Positions 9,143 to 17,757 of a stretch of 64,000 nt of DNA are shown piece by piece (position 1 is the stretch's first letter; every line of letters starts with the position of its first letter). Made by a program: the position numbers and the translations under genes. The notes beneath the pieces are model-generated. The model saw only the letters and a program-made list of their open reading frames with translations. It was not told the DNA's origin and made no database searches. Source of the stretch: Moheibacter lacus. GTDB taxonomy: Bacteria > Bacteroidota > Bacteroidia > Flavobacteriales > Weeksellaceae. The stretch lies in the NCBI RefSeq assembly GCF_014042165.1, contig NZ_JACDZE010000001.1, positions 1,138,595 through 1,202,594 on the forward strand, in the 5' to 3' direction.

Positions 9143-9324
9143 AAGGAATATTTTTTACAAATTAAAACAAAATATAGGTATTTGGAAATCAGTGAAAAAA
9201 TTTTATTTTTGCTTGAAAGGTTTTTGACAATTATTTCGAAATTATTTTTCGAGTCAAAAGTAAACAAATGTTTATAAGTTCCTTAAAACAAATAGATTGG
9301 ATCTTGCCTTGTAATATTTTTTAA

Positions 9325-10728
9325 ATGGACTCAGACCCGTTACTTTCTTTTATTTTTGCCACCGGTGTTCCCGGAGGTGGACTTGTTTCACATGATATTT
9401 CTATTTGGAAATTAATTCTTACGATCTTTTTGGTTTTACTCAACGGCTTTTTTGTAGCTGCAGAATTCGCCATTGTAAAAGTTCGGACTTCACAGATTGA
9501 TGTTCGCACGGACTTGAGTCCGGTTGTGGCTAAAATGGCCAAAATGATTGTCAATAATTTGGATTCTTACCTCGCAGCAACTCAGCTGGGGATTACACTT
9601 GCTTCGCTTGGACTAGGTTTCGTGGGCGAAGGCGCCATTGCGCCTGTCATCGTCAAAATTTTTGATGGTTTTGGTTGGACTGGACCAGAGTGGGTAACCA
9701 TTGCAAATAATACCGCCGTTTGGGGTGCTTTTGCAGTCATTACGGTGTTGCATATCGTTTTTGGTGAATTGGCACCCAAATCTTTGGCGATTCAGTTTCC
9801 TGCAAAAACGACCTTTTCAGTGGCTTGGCCGTTAAGGATTTTTTATGTGGTTTTTGGGCCGGTGATCTGGATGATGAATGGTTTGGCCAACTTTATTCTC
9901 AAAATTTTTGGTATACGTGCGATCCATGGATCAGAAATTCATTCGGAAGAAGAATTGAAAATGATTATTTCGGAAAGTCAGGAAGGTGGCGCCATCGAAC
10001 AAACAGAACGTGATTTAATTCAGAATGTATTTGAATTTGATGACAGAAGAGTAAGTAATATTCAGACCTTGCGTAAAAATGTTTCAGCTGTGGAATTGGG
10101 AACGAGCGTAAGAGAAGCGATAGATTTTGCGATCAACGAAGGTTATTCGAGGTATCCGGTTTATGAAGAATCACTGGACAACATCAAAGGAATTCTCTAT
10201 ACCAAAGATTTGGTGAAATTAACGTTGGACAAACCAGAAGAGACGAGTTTTGCGGGGATTTTACGTAAGCCTTTATTTATTTCGGAGAGTTCTAAGATTA
10301 AAAATTTGTTGAAACAATTCCAGAAAAAACGTATCCAGTTAGCAATTGTGACTAACGAAATCGGTGAATTGACCGGAATCGTCAGTATGGAAGATATCCT
10401 AGAGGAATTGGTGGGTGAAATTCAGGACGAATATGACAACGAAGATCCAATTGTCGTAAATGTGGGCGAAGGCGTTTACTCGGTCGATGCACATAGTAAT
10501 CTTTCTGATATCAACAGATATTTGCCGTATCGATTTGAGGAAAGCGAGCATTATGACACACTTTCCGGATTGTTGGCTGAACAATTTCCTGATAAAGAAA
10601 TAAAAGCAGGCGATGTTTTGGACTTGAAAGATTATCAAGTGAAAATTATCAAAATGTACCGAAATTCAGTTGAGCGAGCGGAATTGACATTGACACATTT
10701 GACTGAGGAAGAAGAAGAGAATACCTAA
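9325..10728 (+). CDS. CNNM/CorC-type (HlyC-like) transporter-associated protein with CBS pair
   Basis: This 467-residue membrane protein has an N-terminal DUF21/CNNM transmembrane domain (ILTIFLVLLNGFFVAAEFAIVKVR; further helices to about residue 200), a CBS-domain pair (EGYSRYPVYEESLDNIKGILYTKDLV and IQLAIVTNEIGELTGIVSMEDILEELVGEI), and a C-terminal CorC_HlyC domain (YSVDAHSNLSDINRYL). Relatives are implicated in Mg2+/Co2+ handling, and older databases call them hemolysins. The 182 bp upstream contain no other gene. Confidence 0.92.
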   Translation: MDSDPLLSFIFATGVPGGGLVSHDISIWKLILTIFLVLLNGFFVAAEFAIVKVRTSQIDVRTDLSPVVAKMAKMIVNNLDSYLAATQLGITLASLGLGFVGEGAIAPVIVKIFDGFGWTGPEWVTIANNTAVWGAFAVITVLHIVFGELAPKSLAIQFPAKTTFSVAWPLRIFYVVFGPVIWMMNGLANFILKIFGIRAIHGSEIHSEEELKMIISESQEGGAIEQTERDLIQNVFEFDDRRVSNIQTLRKNVSAVELGTSVREAIDFAINEGYSRYPVYEESLDNIKGILYTKDLVKLTLDKPEETSFAGILRKPLFISESSKIKNLLKQFQKKRIQLAIVTNEIGELTGIVSMEDILEELVGEIQDEYDNEDPIVVNVGEGVYSVDAHSNLSDINRYLPYRFEESEHYDTLSGLLAEQFPDKEIKAGDVLDLKDYQVKIIKMYRNSVERAELTLTHLTEEEEENT

Positions 10729-10741
10729 ATTAGAAATTAAT

Positions 10742-11437
10742 CTATTTTCTTTCCAATAAATTTTCTCCTCTGAACTTTCTGAAAATCTGTGCAACGGTCA
10801 AAACATCCTTTTCACAATAAGTTTTAATTCTTCCCAAATCATGGTCGTCATAATAAACCGATGCGACTTGTGAGCCATCGATGTCGTCTTTGGGTGTAGG
10901 AATTCCGAGAACGGCGGCCAATAAGTTGAGCGAGGTATAATGTTTATAATCCCCAAATTTCCACAATTCCATCGTGTCCAAATGTGGAATTTCCCATGGT
11001 TTTTTTCCTTGTAAATCCAGTGCTGGAGGTAATTCTATTTCGTTGATGATCATGCGCCTTGCCATATAAGGAAAATCGAATTCTTTTCCGTTGTGCGCAC
11101 AAAAAATAACGTTGGAATCAAAATATTTACCGTTGATCAATTCATTGAAATCTTTTAAAATCTGGCTTTCATTGTCACCATAAAAACTTTTGAGGTGAAT
11201 TTTATCGTTTTCTACTATGATGCCGCATGAAATACAGATGATTTTTCCAAATTCAGCCAGAATCCCGGCGCGTTTTCCATAAAATTCTTCAGCGGTTTCA
11301 TCTTCAGTCAATTGTTTGTCGATCTTTTTAGCCCATAAATCTTTCCATTCATCGGAAAGTTCTGACCAATTTCCAACTTCCGGAACTGTTTCAATGTCCA
11401 GAAATAGGACTTTCTGTGAGGGAATCTTTTTTAACAT
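10742..11437 (-). CDS. DEDD 3'-5' exonuclease (PolB exonuclease-like)
   Basis: The 231-residue protein has the three exonuclease motifs of the DnaQ-like superfamily: LFLDIETV (Asp14, Glu16), FCAHNGKEFDFPYM, and the DEDDy-type third motif YCEKDVLTVAQIF. It resembles the predicted stand-alone PolB-like exonucleases common in Bacteroidota. It probably trims nucleic acid 3' ends. Its start overlaps the end of the upstream serine hydrolase gene by 47 bp, so the pair is translationally linked. Confidence 0.85.
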   Translation of the reverse strand: MLKKIPSQKVLFLDIETVPEVGNWSELSDEWKDLWAKKIDKQLTEDETAEEFYGKRAGILAEFGKIICISCGIIVENDKIHLKSFYGDNESQILKDFNELINGKYFDSNVIFCAHNGKEFDFPYMARRMIINEIELPPALDLQGKKPWEIPHLDTMELWKFGDYKHYTSLNLLAAVLGIPTPKDDIDGSQVASVYYDDHDLGRIKTYCEKDVLTVAQIFRKFRGENLLERK

Positions 11438-12641
11438 CTGTTTGTTGGTTTAAGAGGTTGTTTTCTTTGAGCATTTTCATGACTTCGTCTACAAAATAAT
11501 AGGTGTCTGTGTCCAGAAATCCTTTGCCCAAATTGCGTTTGTCTTTTTCGTGTCCCAATCGTACGATCACCAAATTCTCACTTGGAATGACGATCACACG
11601 TTGCCCCAAATGTCCCATCAAACCATAAAAATTGGGTTGATGTTCGTAGTCTGTCCATATGGAATAGCCGTATCGAGCCGGTTCATTCTTTTTAAATGCT
11701 TTATAATTGGGTGTGACCATTTTCTCTACAAAAGCGGAATCGAGAATTTGTCTGCCGTTCCAGTTGCCTTTTTGCAACAGCAATTGTCCAAATTTGGCGA
11801 AATCCCGTACATTGGAATTCAAACAACAATAGGCTTTTTCCATCCCGTCTTTTCGGTCTTTGGACCAATAAGCATCTTGTTCCATGCCCATCGGTTGCCA
11901 GAATTCTTCTTGTAGATATTGTGACATACTGATGCCAACAGCTCTCTCCAAAACGATTCCGAGCAATTGCGTCGTTCCAGAAGTATAATCAAAATGTTTT
12001 CCCGGTGCTTTACTAAAGCCTTTTCCAAGCATTTGTTTTTCGATGTTGTCGCCATAATAGGCTTTGGCCGTATCGTCAAAAGGATGGTAATAGTCTTCAA
12101 TCCAATCAAATCCTGATGTCATCGCAGATAAATCTCCGATCGTACATTTCTGCGCAAATTGATCGTCTTTGAATTCAGGTAAAAAGTCGGTAATCGATTG
12201 ATCAAGTGATTGGATATACCCTTGTTCTATTGCCTTTCCAAGCAACATGGTCACGACAGATTTCGCCATGGAAAAAGAATTGGTGTGGCTTTCTGCTGAA
12301 TATCCGTCCCAATAGTATTCCCAGAGCGCTTTTCCATCTTTCGCCACAAAAAAACCGATGGATTTGAATCGTTCCAATTCAGTTGTTAACGTATCTGTTA
12401 GTGGAATTTTATTGTAGAATTCATGTTCAAACCAAGGCTGAGGTTGTTTGGAAAGTACTATGTTGTAATCAAAATCTTTGAAATCATCGATGTTTGCTGT
12501 TTTTTTCCCTTGAAAATAAACCAATTGAACGCCTTTGATGACATGTTGGTTGCCGGTCAGATACAATAAACCAACTGCCAAAATGATCAAACCGCCGATG
12601 ATTTGTAAAGTTCTTGTGAAAATTTTCCTAAATCTTGTCAT
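11391..12641 (-). CDS. Serine hydrolase, beta-lactamase class C family
   Basis: A 416-residue membrane-anchored protein with an N-terminal helix (IIGGLIILAVGLLYLTG) and a penicillin-binding-type hydrolase domain. The nucleophile motif SxxK is SMAK at about 124-127, the second motif is YTS within HFDYTSGTTQLLG, and a HxG-type third motif lies in MGHLGQRVIVIP. Family members hydrolyse beta-lactams, D-amino peptides or esters; this one lacks features that would name it a resistance enzyme. It overlaps the downstream exonuclease gene by 47 bp in another frame. Confidence 0.87.
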   Translation of the reverse strand: MTRFRKIFTRTLQIIGGLIILAVGLLYLTGNQHVIKGVQLVYFQGKKTANIDDFKDFDYNIVLSKQPQPWFEHEFYNKIPLTDTLTTELERFKSIGFFVAKDGKALWEYYWDGYSAESHTNSFSMAKSVVTMLLGKAIEQGYIQSLDQSITDFLPEFKDDQFAQKCTIGDLSAMTSGFDWIEDYYHPFDDTAKAYYGDNIEKQMLGKGFSKAPGKHFDYTSGTTQLLGIVLERAVGISMSQYLQEEFWQPMGMEQDAYWSKDRKDGMEKAYCCLNSNVRDFAKFGQLLLQKGNWNGRQILDSAFVEKMVTPNYKAFKKNEPARYGYSIWTDYEHQPNFYGLMGHLGQRVIVIPSENLVIVRLGHEKDKRNLGKGFLDTDTYYFVDEVMKMLKENNLLNQQTDVKKDSLTESPISGH

Positions 12642-12728
12642 AATGATGAATTCAACTGCAATTTAGAAAATTTATAGACGAATCAGAAGTTTTAATTTAA
12701 TCTTCACATTATTTGAGAAAATGAGCCT

Positions 12729-12736
12729 TATATTTG
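12729..12736 (+). promoter_or_regulatory. Candidate -7 element for superoxide dismutase gene
   Basis: TATATTTG fits TAnnTTTG and lies 40 bp before the ATG at 12776. A TTTG occurs upstream at 12712-12715 but the 13-base gap is shorter than the usual 17-23, so only the -7 part is convincing. Confidence 0.45.
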
Positions 12737-12775
12737 GATTGAACATATTTAATAACAATTTAAAAAACCAAAATC

Positions 12776-13372
12776 ATGGCATTTGAATTACCAAATTTAC
12801 CCTATGCATTTGATGCGTTGGAACCTCACATAGATGCAAGAACGATGGAAATCCATCACGACAGACACCATAAAGGTTATACAGACAATCTGAACAAAGC
12901 GATTGAAGGAACAGATCTTGAAGGCGCTTCCATTGAAGAAATCTTGAAAAACGGTGTAGGAAATCCAGCCGTTCGTAACAATGGCGGCGGATATTACAAC
13001 CACAATTTGTTTTGGGAAGTGATGAGTCCAAATGGAGGAGGAGCACCAACTGGAGCATTGGCAGAAGCAATTGATACTGCTTTTGGTTCATTTGATGCCT
13101 TTAAAGAAGAATTCTCCAAAGCTGCTGCAACACGTTTTGGATCGGGTTGGGCTTGGTTGGTCAAAAAAGATGGAAAATTGGCTGTTACTTCAACCCCAAA
13201 TCAGGACAATCCTTTGATGCCGGTTGCTGAAGTTCAGGGAACGCCACTTTTAGGATTAGACGTATGGGAACATGCGTATTATTTGAACTACCAAAACAAA
13301 CGTCCGGACTATATCGCTGCATTTTTCAATGTGGTGAATTGGGACAAAGTAGCGGAATTGTTTGCAAAATAA
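12776..13372 (+). CDS. sodA: Superoxide dismutase, Fe/Mn family
   Basis: The enzyme disproportionates superoxide in the cytoplasm. All four metal ligands are visible in the 198-residue protein: His27 (MEIHHDRHH), His76 ([10 protein letters not shown]), Asp162 and His166 ([12 protein letters not shown]). The outer-sphere residue pattern (Gly-rich NNGGGYY and a Gln in TPNQDNPL) looks more like Mn or cambialistic enzymes than strictly Fe ones; that is an inference. It is monocistronic with a terminator hairpin after it. Confidence 0.96.
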   Translation: MAFELPNLPYAFDALEPHIDARTMEIHHDRHHKGYTDNLNKAIEGTDLEGASIEEILKNGVGNPAVRNNGGGYYNHNLFWEVMSPNGGGAPTGALAEAIDTAFGSFDAFKEEFSKAAATRFGSGWAWLVKKDGKLAVTSTPNQDNPLMPVAEVQGTPLLGLDVWEHAYYLNYQNKRPDYIAAFFNVVNWDKVAELFAK

Positions 13373-13392
13373 TTAGATAGAAAGTAAAGCGT

Positions 13393-13427
13393 AAAAAGTA
13401 GAAGGAAATATTCTTTCTACTTTTTTG
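13393..13427 (+). terminator. Intrinsic terminator after sodA
   Basis: AAAAGTAGAAGGAA (from 13394) pairs with TTCTTTCTACTTTT (13411-13424) with one G-U wobble, followed by more T residues. This is a canonical terminator 20 bp after the sodA stop. Confidence 0.8.
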
Positions 13428-13432
13428 TTTAG

Positions 13433-14020
13433 ATGTATATGAATAAAAGTTTAGCGCTATTGATCATCCTGATTTTTTGTAATGCTTGTCAAAATGAATC
13501 GGCTTCAAAAGAAGAAGTTCAAAATGTGTTGGCAGAAAATTTAAAATCAAATTTTATTACAGATGGATTTGATTTTCCGGTCGGAAAACCGGAGGGTGAA
13601 GGTTATTATGATGCGCAACATTTTGGAGAGAATGGTCATTTGGGTGAGGACTGGAATGGAAATGGTGGGGGAGATACGGATTTAGGTGATCCGGTTTATG
13701 CTGTCGCCAACGGAAAAGTGAGTTTCGCTGAAGATTTAAAAGGAGGTTGGGGAAAAGTGGTTCGGATCATTCATACATTGCCTTCAGGCGAACAAGTGGA
13801 GTCACTTTATGCACATTTTGACGAAATTTTTGTTCAATTGGATGAAGAAATTAAAAAAGGACAAAAAATAGGAACGATCGGAACGGCTGATGGTCAATAC
13901 AAAGCACATCTGCATTTTGAAATCAGGGAAAAAATAGGGATGCCGTTAGGTAAGGGATATTCGGAGAAAATAGACGGTTATGTAAATCCTTCCAAATTTA
14001 TTTATCGAAACAGAAATTAG
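13433..14020 (+). CDS. M23 family metallopeptidase lipoprotein
   Basis: This protein has a lipoprotein signal (LLIILIFCNAC) and a LytM/M23 peptidase domain. Zinc ligands are seen in HLGEDWNG (His and Asp) and the HxH of YKAHLHFE; the glycine-rich core GDPVYAVANGKVSFAEDLKGGWGKVV is typical. Such enzymes cut peptidoglycan cross-bridges or regulate amidases at the envelope. The start is either 13433 or the second ATG at 13439, which gives a more typical lipoprotein leader. It stands alone between sodA and folB. Confidence 0.9.
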   Translation: MYMNKSLALLIILIFCNACQNESASKEEVQNVLAENLKSNFITDGFDFPVGKPEGEGYYDAQHFGENGHLGEDWNGNGGGDTDLGDPVYAVANGKVSFAEDLKGGWGKVVRIIHTLPSGEQVESLYAHFDEIFVQLDEEIKKGQKIGTIGTADGQYKAHLHFEIREKIGMPLGKGYSEKIDGYVNPSKFIYRNRN

Positions 14021-14075
14021 TCGATATTTCAAAAAATACAGTTTACTTTGTACCTCATACATTGTACTTTGGAAT

Positions 14076-14438
14076 ATGGGAAAAATCATATTAGAAAACA
14101 TCAGGATTTATTCTAATCACGGTTGTTTGGATGAAGAAGCGTTGATCGGTTCAGATTATGTAGTGGATTTGGAAATCGAGGCCGATTTGTCAAAATCTGC
14201 AGAAACAGACGAATTGGGTGATACGGTAGATTATGTTCATTTAAACAGAATCGTTAAAGAAGAAGTTTCCATCCGCTCCAAATTATTGGAAAAAGTAGCC
14301 GATAGGGTTTTGCAAAGAATTGGAAAAGAGATTTTTATGGTGCGTTTTGCCAGGGTGAAATTGTCCAAAATGAATCCGCCGATTGGAGGAAATGTTGAAA
14401 AAGTGAGCATCATCCTCGAAAAGAAATTTTCAGTTTAA
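14076..14438 (+). CDS. folB: Dihydroneopterin aldolase
   Basis: FolB converts dihydroneopterin to 6-hydroxymethyl-dihydropterin in folate synthesis. The 120-residue protein has the family start ILENIRIYSNHGCLDEEALIGSDYVVDLEIEAD with the substrate-proximal Tyr and Glu region, the motif DTVDYVHLNRIV and the C-terminal VRFARVKLSKMNPPIGG. Length is normal. A tRNA-Cys gene follows on the same strand. Confidence 0.95.
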   Translation: MGKIILENIRIYSNHGCLDEEALIGSDYVVDLEIEADLSKSAETDELGDTVDYVHLNRIVKEEVSIRSKLLEKVADRVLQRIGKEIFMVRFARVKLSKMNPPIGGNVEKVSIILEKKFSV

Positions 14439-14448
14439 CCGAATTTTA

Positions 14449-14456
14449 TATCTTTG
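14449..14456 (+). promoter_or_regulatory. Candidate -7 promoter element for tRNA-Cys
   Basis: TATCTTTG matches TAnnTTTG and lies 20 bp before the mature tRNA 5' end, a normal distance for a short tRNA leader. No clear -33 TTTG is present. Confidence 0.55.
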
Positions 14457-14476
14457 CAGTCCTGAATAAGGAAAAG

Positions 14477-14547
14477 GGTTCCGTGGCCGAGTGGCTAGGC
14501 ACCGGTCTGCAAAACCGTATACAGCGGTTCGAATCCGCTCGGAACCT
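14477..14547 (+). tRNA. tRNA-Cys (GCA anticodon)
   Basis: A complete cloverleaf is visible: acceptor GGTTCCG (14477-14483) with CGGAACC (14540-14546), an anticodon arm CGGT-CTGCAAA-ACCG reading GCA, and a T-arm AGCGG-TTCGAAT-CCGCT. The discriminator base is T, as is usual for tRNA-Cys. CCA is not encoded. Confidence 0.96.
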
Positions 14548-14555
14548 CTTGATTT

Positions 14556-14588
14556 AAAAGCAATTAACTTTTTAGTTAGTTGCTTTTT
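14556..14588 (+). terminator. Intrinsic terminator after tRNA-Cys
   Basis: AAAAGCAATTAACT pairs with AGTTAGTTGCTTTT (one G-U wobble) and is followed by a T-run. It ends nine bases before the convergent comF stop, so it may also serve that gene. Confidence 0.8.
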
Positions 14589-14596
14589 TGTTACCC

Positions 14597-15298
14597 TTAA
14601 ACCCCACAAGCGATCGTCATCACGCTGATTTTTACCTTTGGGAATTTAGCATGAATGAGGTTGACACAAGTCGAAATCGTCGCACCCGTCGTCAGCACAT
14701 CATCCATGATGATAAAATGTCCTTCTAAATTTTGATTTGTCAATCCAAATGCGTTTTGGATAGAGTTCAGGCGTTTTTCACGGTTTTTGAAAACTTGGGA
14801 AGGATTATTTTCTACACGAATCAAAATGTCTTCTCGAACAGGAATTTGAAAATGTTCAGCCAAAGTTATGGCGTAGGGAAGGATTTGGTTGTAGCCTCGT
14901 TTTTTTAATTTTTTCGGATGAATGGGAATCGGAATGATTCCATCGAATTTTTTTAAATCTACATCAAAAATGGTCTTTTCGGCCAATAAATATCCGATTT
15001 CAGGATGATTGAGGTATTTGAGATGATGCAAGAGTTTTTGGGTGACGTTTTCATGTCGGAAAAACAACAAACTATGGGCAGATTGGATTTTACAAAAGGG
15101 TTTCAATTTCTCAAAAGCCAAATTATATTGGTCCATATTCCAATGTGTTAAAGGCAAATCGGCAGCACAAGTAACACAAAGTGGATTTCGCTGCGAAATG
15201 ACCGAATCACAATTCAGACATCGTATCGGGAAAAATAAATCGAAAATAGACCGTCCTATTGCCAGTATTTCCATTAAATTTGTAATTGTTTTTGACAA
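14597..15298 (-). CDS. ComF family phosphoribosyltransferase-like protein
   Basis: The 233-residue protein has an N-terminal four-cysteine zinc ribbon (CLNCDSVISQRNPLCVTC) and a type I phosphoribosyltransferase domain whose PRPP loop reads FIIMDDVLTTGATIS. ComF proteins support uptake of transforming DNA in naturally competent bacteria, but in Bacteroidota the role is mostly inferred. The start at 15298 overlaps the leader of the divergent queD gene; an internal Met at 15274 would avoid this. Confidence 0.9.
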   Translation of the reverse strand: MSKTITNLMEILAIGRSIFDLFFPIRCLNCDSVISQRNPLCVTCAADLPLTHWNMDQYNLAFEKLKPFCKIQSAHSLLFFRHENVTQKLLHHLKYLNHPEIGYLLAEKTIFDVDLKKFDGIIPIPIHPKKLKKRGYNQILPYAITLAEHFQIPVREDILIRVENNPSQVFKNREKRLNSIQNAFGLTNQNLEGHFIIMDDVLTTGATISTCVNLIHAKFPKVKISVMTIACGV

Positions 15299-15306
15299 TT
15301 AAGTTA

Positions 15307-15759
15307 ATGAATAAAGTTCGCGTCACCAAGTCTTTTACTTTTGAAACTGCTCATGCATTGTATGGGTATAATGGAAAGTGCAAAAATATCCATGGTCATT
15401 CCTACAAATTATATGTGACCGTAAAAGGCACACCGATTCAGGATCCAACCAACCCAAAATTTGGGATGGTCATCGATTTTGGTGACATCAAAAAAATAGT
15501 GAGAGCGGAAGTGGTGGATCAATTTGACCATACCATTTTGTTGAATATCAATTCACCTCATAAAGAATTGGGAGAGCATTTGTTGGCAGAAGGACATAAA
15601 GTGATATTTACGGAGTATCAACCTTCTTGTGAAAACATGCTTTTGGATATGGTGCAATTGATTCGTCCTCAGTTAGATGCTTCTATAGAGTTGATCTCTA
15701 TGCGGCTTCATGAAACCGAAACATCTTATGCTGAATGGCTGGCGGAGGACAACAGATAA
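15307..15759 (+). CDS. queD: 6-carboxytetrahydropterin synthase (QueD/PTPS family)
   Basis: PTPS-family enzymes convert dihydroneopterin triphosphate; QueD makes 6-carboxytetrahydropterin for queuosine. Zinc-binding histidines are in FETAHAL and NIHGHSYKL, with the catalytic Cys region GKCKNIHGH and the pterin-anchoring Glu near the C-terminus (MRLHETETSYAEW). I chose the ATG at 15307 (MNKVRV) over one 21 bp upstream because it gives the usual N-terminus. The 3' end overlaps lpxH by 25 bp. Confidence 0.9.
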   Translation: MNKVRVTKSFTFETAHALYGYNGKCKNIHGHSYKLYVTVKGTPIQDPTNPKFGMVIDFGDIKKIVRAEVVDQFDHTILLNINSPHKELGEHLLAEGHKVIFTEYQPSCENMLLDMVQLIRPQLDASIELISMRLHETETSYAEWLAEDNR

Positions 15760-16523
15760 ATATCCAACTTCAAGAAGGAAAAAAAGTATATTTTGCTTCA
15801 GACCAACATTTGGGAGCGCCAAATGATGAAGAAAGCCGAATCAGAGAATTAAGATTTGTCAATTGGTTGAACCAAATCAAGCCGGATTGTCAGGTATTAT
15901 TTCTACTCGGGGATTTATTTGATTTTTGGTTTGAATACAAACAAGTTGTACCGCGTGGATTTGTGCGGATTTTGGGGAAATTGGCAGAATTATCAGATTC
16001 CGGAATCAAAATTTATTTTTTTACCGGCAACCATGATTTATGGATGCGGGATTATTTGGAAAAAGAAATCGGAATGGAAGTATTTCATGACCGAAAGCAA
16101 TTTCAAATTAATCAAACCAAATTTTTCATCGCGCATGGAGATGGTTTAGGACCCGGAGACAAAGGATATAAACGCATGAAAAAGTTGTTCCGAAATAAAG
16201 TTGCCCAGTTTTTCTTTTACCTTTTGCATCCTGATTTCGCCGTTTGGTTGGGCATCAATATGTCGCTTAAAAACAAATTGATTTCAGGTGACGAAGATGT
16301 GAAATTCCTCGGTGAAGAAAAGGAATGGTTGGCGCAATATGCCCGTAGAAAGTTAGAAAAGGAACATTTTGACTATTTCGTATTTGGTCATCGGCATATG
16401 CCGATGGAAATTCAAGTAGGTGAAAATTCTTTTTACATGAATTTAGGTGATTGGGTGAATCACTTTACTTATGCGGTTTTTGATGGCGCAGAACTAAAAT
16501 TAGAACGCGACGTTGCCCAATAA
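15735..16523 (+). CDS. lpxH: UDP-2,3-diacylglucosamine diphosphatase
   Basis: LpxH hydrolyses UDP-2,3-diacylglucosamine to lipid X in lipid A synthesis at the inner membrane. The 262-residue calcineurin-fold protein has all metal motifs: ASDQHLGAP, LLGDLFDFW, GNHDLW, AHGDGLGPGDKGYK and FGHRHMP. It starts inside the 3' end of queD in another frame, suggesting translational coupling. Its 3' end overlaps the convergent DUF6427-type gene by 24 bp. Confidence 0.93.
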   Translation: MAGGGQQINIQLQEGKKVYFASDQHLGAPNDEESRIRELRFVNWLNQIKPDCQVLFLLGDLFDFWFEYKQVVPRGFVRILGKLAELSDSGIKIYFFTGNHDLWMRDYLEKEIGMEVFHDRKQFQINQTKFFIAHGDGLGPGDKGYKRMKKLFRNKVAQFFFYLLHPDFAVWLGINMSLKNKLISGDEDVKFLGEEKEWLAQYARRKLEKEHFDYFVFGHRHMPMEIQVGENSFYMNLGDWVNHFTYAVFDGAELKLERDVAQ

Positions 16524-17435
16524 ATCTTCGTAGATTTCTAATAAATTCTCCCAAAAATAAAATCCTAAGATCGTGGCTAAATAAAGCCAAAGTAGAACTT
16601 CTTTTACCGTATTGGATTTTTGGTATTGGGTAAATCTAGTGAGGAAAATAGCGAGTGGAAGACCTAAAAACGCCAAAGCATCAGTATTTTCTCCGGCAAA
16701 TAAAATCAAGATAATGACCCAATTGGTGAAATAAAGAAAATTCAGAAAATATTTCTGGCGTTTGTTGATGTCTTGAGTTGCAGATTGAGCTAAATGATCC
16801 AACCAACTCAAAATGATAAGCAAACCGATGGGAATCAAACCCCAAATGGGGAAATCCCAAAAATCCATGCAAAATGCAGATTGATAGGAATTTATCCATT
16901 CGATTTGGCCGATTAAATACAGCAATTGGACGCCGACTATCAACGGTAAACTGATGCCGATTAGAAATAAAATAAATCCTTTTAAAGTTACGGACCGCAT
17001 ATATATGAAAAGGAACAATAGGAATCCGAAGAGCAAAAAACCAGGTGGAAAAAAGAAGCCTGAAATGCTTAAAAGGATGCCGACATCAAATAGAAATTTG
17101 GTATTTTCCGGACTTTGATCGGCTACAATCAGTCTCCAGAAAAGCAATGTGCTCATCAAAAGAGCAGCGGATAGTTTAAAATCGAGGGAAATTTCTGAAA
17201 AACAAAGCATCCAAATCAGAAAATACCAAAAGACCAATCCCTGGTGTTTAATCAGGGGTGAATTTTGATATAATAATAAGCTGACGAAGATGGAAATAAA
17301 AAACAAGAATATACCCGTAATGGATTGCCAATCAAAGGATAAGGTTTGTGTTTTGATGAAAAACAAAAGGATAAAAAGAATACCAAGAATAATTTGAGCG
17401 AAAAAAGACTTTCCAGAGAGTAATTTTACCAACAT
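16500..17435 (-). CDS. DUF6427-type polytopic membrane protein
   Basis: A 311-residue protein consisting almost wholly of hydrophobic helices (at least eight), starting MLVKLLSGKSFFAQIILGILFILL. The N-terminal KLLSGKS..FAQ sequence and the setting beside a DUF6341-like small protein fit the flavobacterial DUF6427 family. No transport or enzymatic motif is evident. Function unknown; it may relate to envelope biogenesis given lpxH and the polysaccharide locus nearby. Confidence 0.75.
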   Translation of the reverse strand: MLVKLLSGKSFFAQIILGILFILLFFIKTQTLSFDWQSITGIFLFFISIFVSLLLYQNSPLIKHQGLVFWYFLIWMLCFSEISLDFKLSAALLMSTLLFWRLIVADQSPENTKFLFDVGILLSISGFFFPPGFLLFGFLLFLFIYMRSVTLKGFILFLIGISLPLIVGVQLLYLIGQIEWINSYQSAFCMDFWDFPIWGLIPIGLLIILSWLDHLAQSATQDINKRQKYFLNFLYFTNWVIILILFAGENTDALAFLGLPLAIFLTRFTQYQKSNTVKEVLLWLYLATILGFYFWENLLEIYEDLLGNVAF

Positions 17436-17471
17436 TTTTATAACTTTGTCCTCACTTATAGAAACAAAGAT

Positions 17472-17663
17472 ATGGGATTAATTACAGATTTTTGGTTTGG
17501 GTTTGCGAATTTATGCAGATGGTTTTTTGAAAACACTTTGGTGCCAATCGGACATGCTTTTGACTGGATTTTATTCATCGTCGGAATGGTGTTGATGGGA
17601 TGGTGGTTAGTCAAACTGAAACAGTTCGGAAACGACAACGAGAAGGATTACGAAGGCTGGTAA
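17472..17663 (+). CDS. Small membrane protein, DUF6341-like
   Basis: The 63-residue product has one amphipathic segment and one clear transmembrane helix (FDWILFIVGMVLMGWWLVKL) and ends in a charged tail (NDNEKDYEGW). This matches the short DUF6341 proteins conserved in flavobacteria next to the DUF6427 gene, here divergently transcribed with 36 bp between starts. No function is known. Confidence 0.8.
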   Translation: MGLITDFWFGFANLCRWFFENTLVPIGHAFDWILFIVGMVLMGWWLVKLKQFGNDNEKDYEGW

Positions 17664-17700
17664 GCCTTAATAAACGACCTAATTATTTTTATATAATTTG

Positions 17701-17741
17701 AATTCCTGTGAAGCGTAAATGACGGTTTGCAGGAATTTTTT
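17701..17741 (+). terminator. Hairpin terminator after the DUF6341-like gene
   Basis: AATTCCTG at 17701-17708 pairs with CAGGAATT at 17730-17737, with a further imperfect inner stem and a T-run following. It separates core genes from the convergent polysaccharide locus. Confidence 0.6.
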
Positions 17742-17757
17742 ATGGATGAAAGTTTCG